Source: Acinetobacter sp. (GTDB taxonomy: Bacteria; Pseudomonadota; Gammaproteobacteria; Pseudomonadales; Moraxellaceae). From it: a DNA stretch of 6,711 nt. Below are positions 5,170-6,711 of the stretch, piece by piece; position 1 is the stretch's first letter; each line of letters opens with the position of its first letter. A program made the translations under genes and the position numbers. The stretch is from positions 1 to 6,711 of the forward strand of contig SSHD01000086.1 of the NCBI GenBank assembly GCA_008017255.1, given 5' to 3'. A model generated the notes under the pieces. That model made no database searches. It was not told where the DNA came from and saw only the letters and a list, made by a program, of their open reading frames with translations.

Positions 5170-5735
5170 GCTTCACCTCCTACCCCACAACCAGTGTAAG
5201 TCATATTGGCTGCTGTCTTATTTTTACAACGCAAACCAGAACTGGTCATTAAAAAGTAAAAATTCTGAGCATCACTTGAAGCTGCTTGCATTGCCCAACC
5301 GCGCGCTCTAATCACAGGAGGGTCTGTAGCATCTGTCAACAATTTTGTTGTATCTTCAGCATCACGAATGGTAATGGTATATTTAATATCACTACCTGTC
5401 GCCCCTTTTGGCAATGTCACTGAATTCATCGCACCCGTTACACCATAAATATAATTAGGATCAAACCCTCGATAAGTAAAGTTCTTCGCTTTATGGCGTT
5501 CGAGTTGCTCAGCAATTTTTTGCATTTCTTGTTGGGCAAGCGACGCACTTGAACGTCTTGCATACTCCTGATAACTCGGAAATGCAATTGCAGCAATAAT
5601 TGTAATAATTGCAACCACAATCATAAGCTCAATTAAGGTAAAACCTAGCGCCGGCTTCCCCAAACGACTATTACAAGTCGTTGGAGAAACTACACAAACG
5701 TGCTGTTTAATTATTTTTTCCATTTTTCGTACCAT
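5163..5735 (-). CDS. comE: Type IV minor pilin, PilE/ComE-like
   Basis: A prepilin of 190 residues from the ATG at 5735, or 186 from the ATG at 5723; neither start has a strong ribosome binding site. The cleavage site is G31 | F32[23 protein letters not shown], with E36 at mature +5 and a standard hydrophobic helix. C170 and C183 near the end mark the C-terminal disulfide loop. The leader is long (27 or 31 residues) and contains two cysteines and a DNA hairpin. The start overlaps the end of pilY1 by 25 or 13 nt, and the stop overlaps the next pilin's start by 7 nt, so the three genes are probably translationally coupled. Minor pilins of this class prime pilus assembly with PilY1. The comE name rests on gene order recalled from A. 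baylyi; pilE is an equally common label. Confidence 0.87.
   Translation of the reverse strand: MVRKMEKIIKQHVCVVSPTTCNSRLGKPALGFTLIELMIVVAIITIIAAIAFPSYQEYARRSSASLAQQEMQKIAEQLERHKAKNFTYRGFDPNYIYGVTGAMNSVTLPKGATGSDIKYTITIRDAEDTTKLLTDATDPPVIRARGWAMQAASSDAQNFYFLMTSSGLRCKNKTAANMTYTGCGVGGEAW
5173..5181 (-). promoter_or_regulatory. Near-perfect ribosome binding site of the last pilin
   Basis: On the minus strand this reads AGGAGGTGA, complementary over nine bases to the 3' end of 16S rRNA, with 6 nt from GGAGG to the ATG. It lies inside the coding sequence of the upstream pilin and fixes the long-leader start at 5169. Confidence 0.85.
5663..5682. repeat. Hairpin inside the leader of the upstream pilin
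   Basis: AACGACT (5663-5669) pairs perfectly with AGTCGTT (5676-5682) around a 6-nt loop. It lies between the start codon and the cleavage-site codons of the 5163-5735 pilin gene, in the part of the leader that is not conserved in the family. Confidence 0.6.
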
Positions 5736-6711
5736 CGAGTTGGATTAATGGTAGGGATACATTGCCAACGTCCGGACCCAGCAGAGTTACCAGCAATGGT
5801 AAAGTCAGGACATGACCCAGAGGTAGAATCTTCGATTGGTGCCGGCGTAATACCTACAATCCCGCCACCCAATGTTTTATCGTTACATTCGCTCACACCA
5901 GCTGGGCAGCCTGTAGTTTTGGTTTGGAACCCAGTGTCCGCATCTGCAGCGGTATTGACAGTACCGGTTGTAGTTAGACATACCCCAAATGGTAGGCAAT
6001 AACGTTGACGGTTAGTTTCACCGACTACACGTGGCAAACATGGGTTTTGTGGCGCAATACCTGTACCTTGTGGGTCATAAACTGGAATAATCAAGTTCCC
6101 AGTTAAAGCAATCGGCTCCTCGAATGCTTTCATACCACCCGCAACACGGAAACCACTTGTTGTACGCTCTACACCCGCACTGTTACTAGATAGTGAACGA
6201 TACCAACCATTTTTGGTGGCAGATGCACCAATAAACACATTTGGAATATTTCCTGCCAACAACTGTGGATTTATTTGCATGGTTTGCAAATTCACATTCT
6301 GAGTCGATAAGGTTGGTGTACCCGTAATCAAGTCACGTTTAATGAAATCGCGATCAATCACACCATATACATTATTGACTAGACGATCACTCAATGCGGT
6401 CGTTGGTAACATACCATCACGACCTATTGTAGGCGTAACATCTAATGGCGTACTACGGTTACCCGATGCCAAACCAATCAACATAAAGGTAGTTGCACCT
6501 TGGTCATGAATGGTTACCGTTGGTGCTTCATAAAAACGTGGGTTTTTACCATCTGCCAACGCAGCTCCAGCTGTAGTCGTTGCTAAGTTTGCTAAGCGCA
6601 CAACACGTTTACCAAAGTTTGCCGTTGTAGTACCTGCAGTGTTATTAAGGTCTGCACGGAATACTTGACCGCCTAAATCACCAAAGTACAGATGATCGAC
6701 CAAACCATCAC
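5711..6711 (-). CDS. pilY1: Type IV pilus tip adhesin/assembly protein PilY1 (ComC), C-terminal part
   Basis: PilY1 proteins sit at the pilus tip, control retraction and adhesion, and in Acinetobacter (ComC) are needed for natural transformation. The frame is open to the window end (D-G-L-V-D-H-L-Y-F-G-D-L-G-G-Q-V-F-R-A-D-L), so the start and most of the protein lie outside; a TTG at 6703 is internal. The opening segment matches the family beta-propeller repeat D-x-x-x-D-x-x-Y-x-G-D-L-x-G-x-x-x-R-x-D-L. N-G-W-Y and a G-G-M-K-A-F-E-E-P-I block follow, as in the last blades. The final 120 or so residues hold seven cysteines and end W-Y-E-K-W-K-K. No calcium-binding D-x-D-x-D loop is visible in this part. 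The next gene, a minor pilin, starts within its last codons, and the genes act in one tip complex. Confidence 0.88.
   Translation of the reverse strand, partial: DGLVDHLYFGDLGGQVFRADLNNTAGTTTANFGKRVVRLANLATTTAGAALADGKNPRFYEAPTVTIHDQGATTFMLIGLASGNRSTPLDVTPTIGRDGMLPTTALSDRLVNNVYGVIDRDFIKRDLITGTPTLSTQNVNLQTMQINPQLLAGNIPNVFIGASATKNGWYRSLSSNSAGVERTTSGFRVAGGMKAFEEPIALTGNLIIPVYDPQGTGIAPQNPCLPRVVGETNRQRYCLPFGVCLTTTGTVNTAADADTGFQTKTTGCPAGVSECNDKTLGGGIVGITPAPIEDSTSGSCPDFTIAGNSAGSGRWQCIPTINPTRWYEKWKK

Noticed and set aside
6701..6703. TTG at 6703 as the start of the PilY1-like gene
   Set aside because: The frame continues to the window end with family-conserved residues (D-G-L before V-D), so the TTG is an internal Leu codon.

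Overview
The window looks like a chromosomal segment of a gammaproteobacterium of the genus Acinetobacter. The gene order is the reason: lipase chaperone and lipase on the plus strand converge on rplS-trmD-rimM-rpsP on the minus strand, which is followed by two minor type IV pilins and a PilY1/ComC-type pilus tip protein. I recall this order around the com/lip region of A. baylyi ADP1 and A. baumannii. The protein families and the moderate, AT-leaning base composition fit. The species cannot be fixed from the sequence alone.

Region 1 (1-2097, plus strand) holds the type II-secreted lipase pair. The 5' end of the chaperone gene lifO (lipB) is cut off by the window edge. It is followed after 105 bp by lipA, a complete secreted triacylglycerol lipase with an intact Ser-Asp-His triad, one disulfide pair and calcium ligands. 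The membrane-anchored foldase folds the lipase in the periplasm before export. A 12-bp-stem, T-flanked hairpin at 2108-2135 ends this transcript and also serves the converging ribosomal operon.

Region 2 (2155-about 4473, minus strand) is the rpsP-rimM-trmD-rplS operon: ribosomal protein S16, 16S processing factor RimM, tRNA m1G37 methyltransferase TrmD and ribosomal protein L19. It has a plausible promoter with a GC-rich discriminator and an A/T-rich upstream stretch. A perfect DnaA-box 9-mer lies 14 bp upstream of the proposed -35. Two spacers inside the operon are notable. The rimM-trmD spacer is almost filled by a 69-bp nested palindromic (REP-like) element. The 180-nt trmD-rplS spacer holds several hairpins, including two mutually exclusive pairings close to the rplS ribosome binding site.

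Region 3 (4526-6711, minus strand) is the 3' end of a type IV pilus/competence operon. It contains the C-terminal third or so of pilY1 (comC), then two overlapping minor pilin genes (comE- and comF-like by position), then a stop-codon-spanning hairpin and a strong intrinsic terminator. Minor pilins and PilY1 act together in the initiation complex at the pilus tip, and in Acinetobacter they are needed for DNA uptake and twitching.

The most unusual signal is in the last pilin gene. Its prepilin leader is about 51 residues long and is encoded largely by repeated DNA: two tandem 41-bp imperfect repeats read in different frames, followed by two back-to-back 7-bp hairpins ending at the prepilin cleavage site. 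This looks like a noncoding repeat element captured in frame inside a prepilin leader. The pilin upstream also has a long leader (27 or 31 residues) with its own hairpin. No phage, transposase, CRISPR, tRNA or rRNA gene was seen, and no gene-free stretch exceeds about 210 bp.
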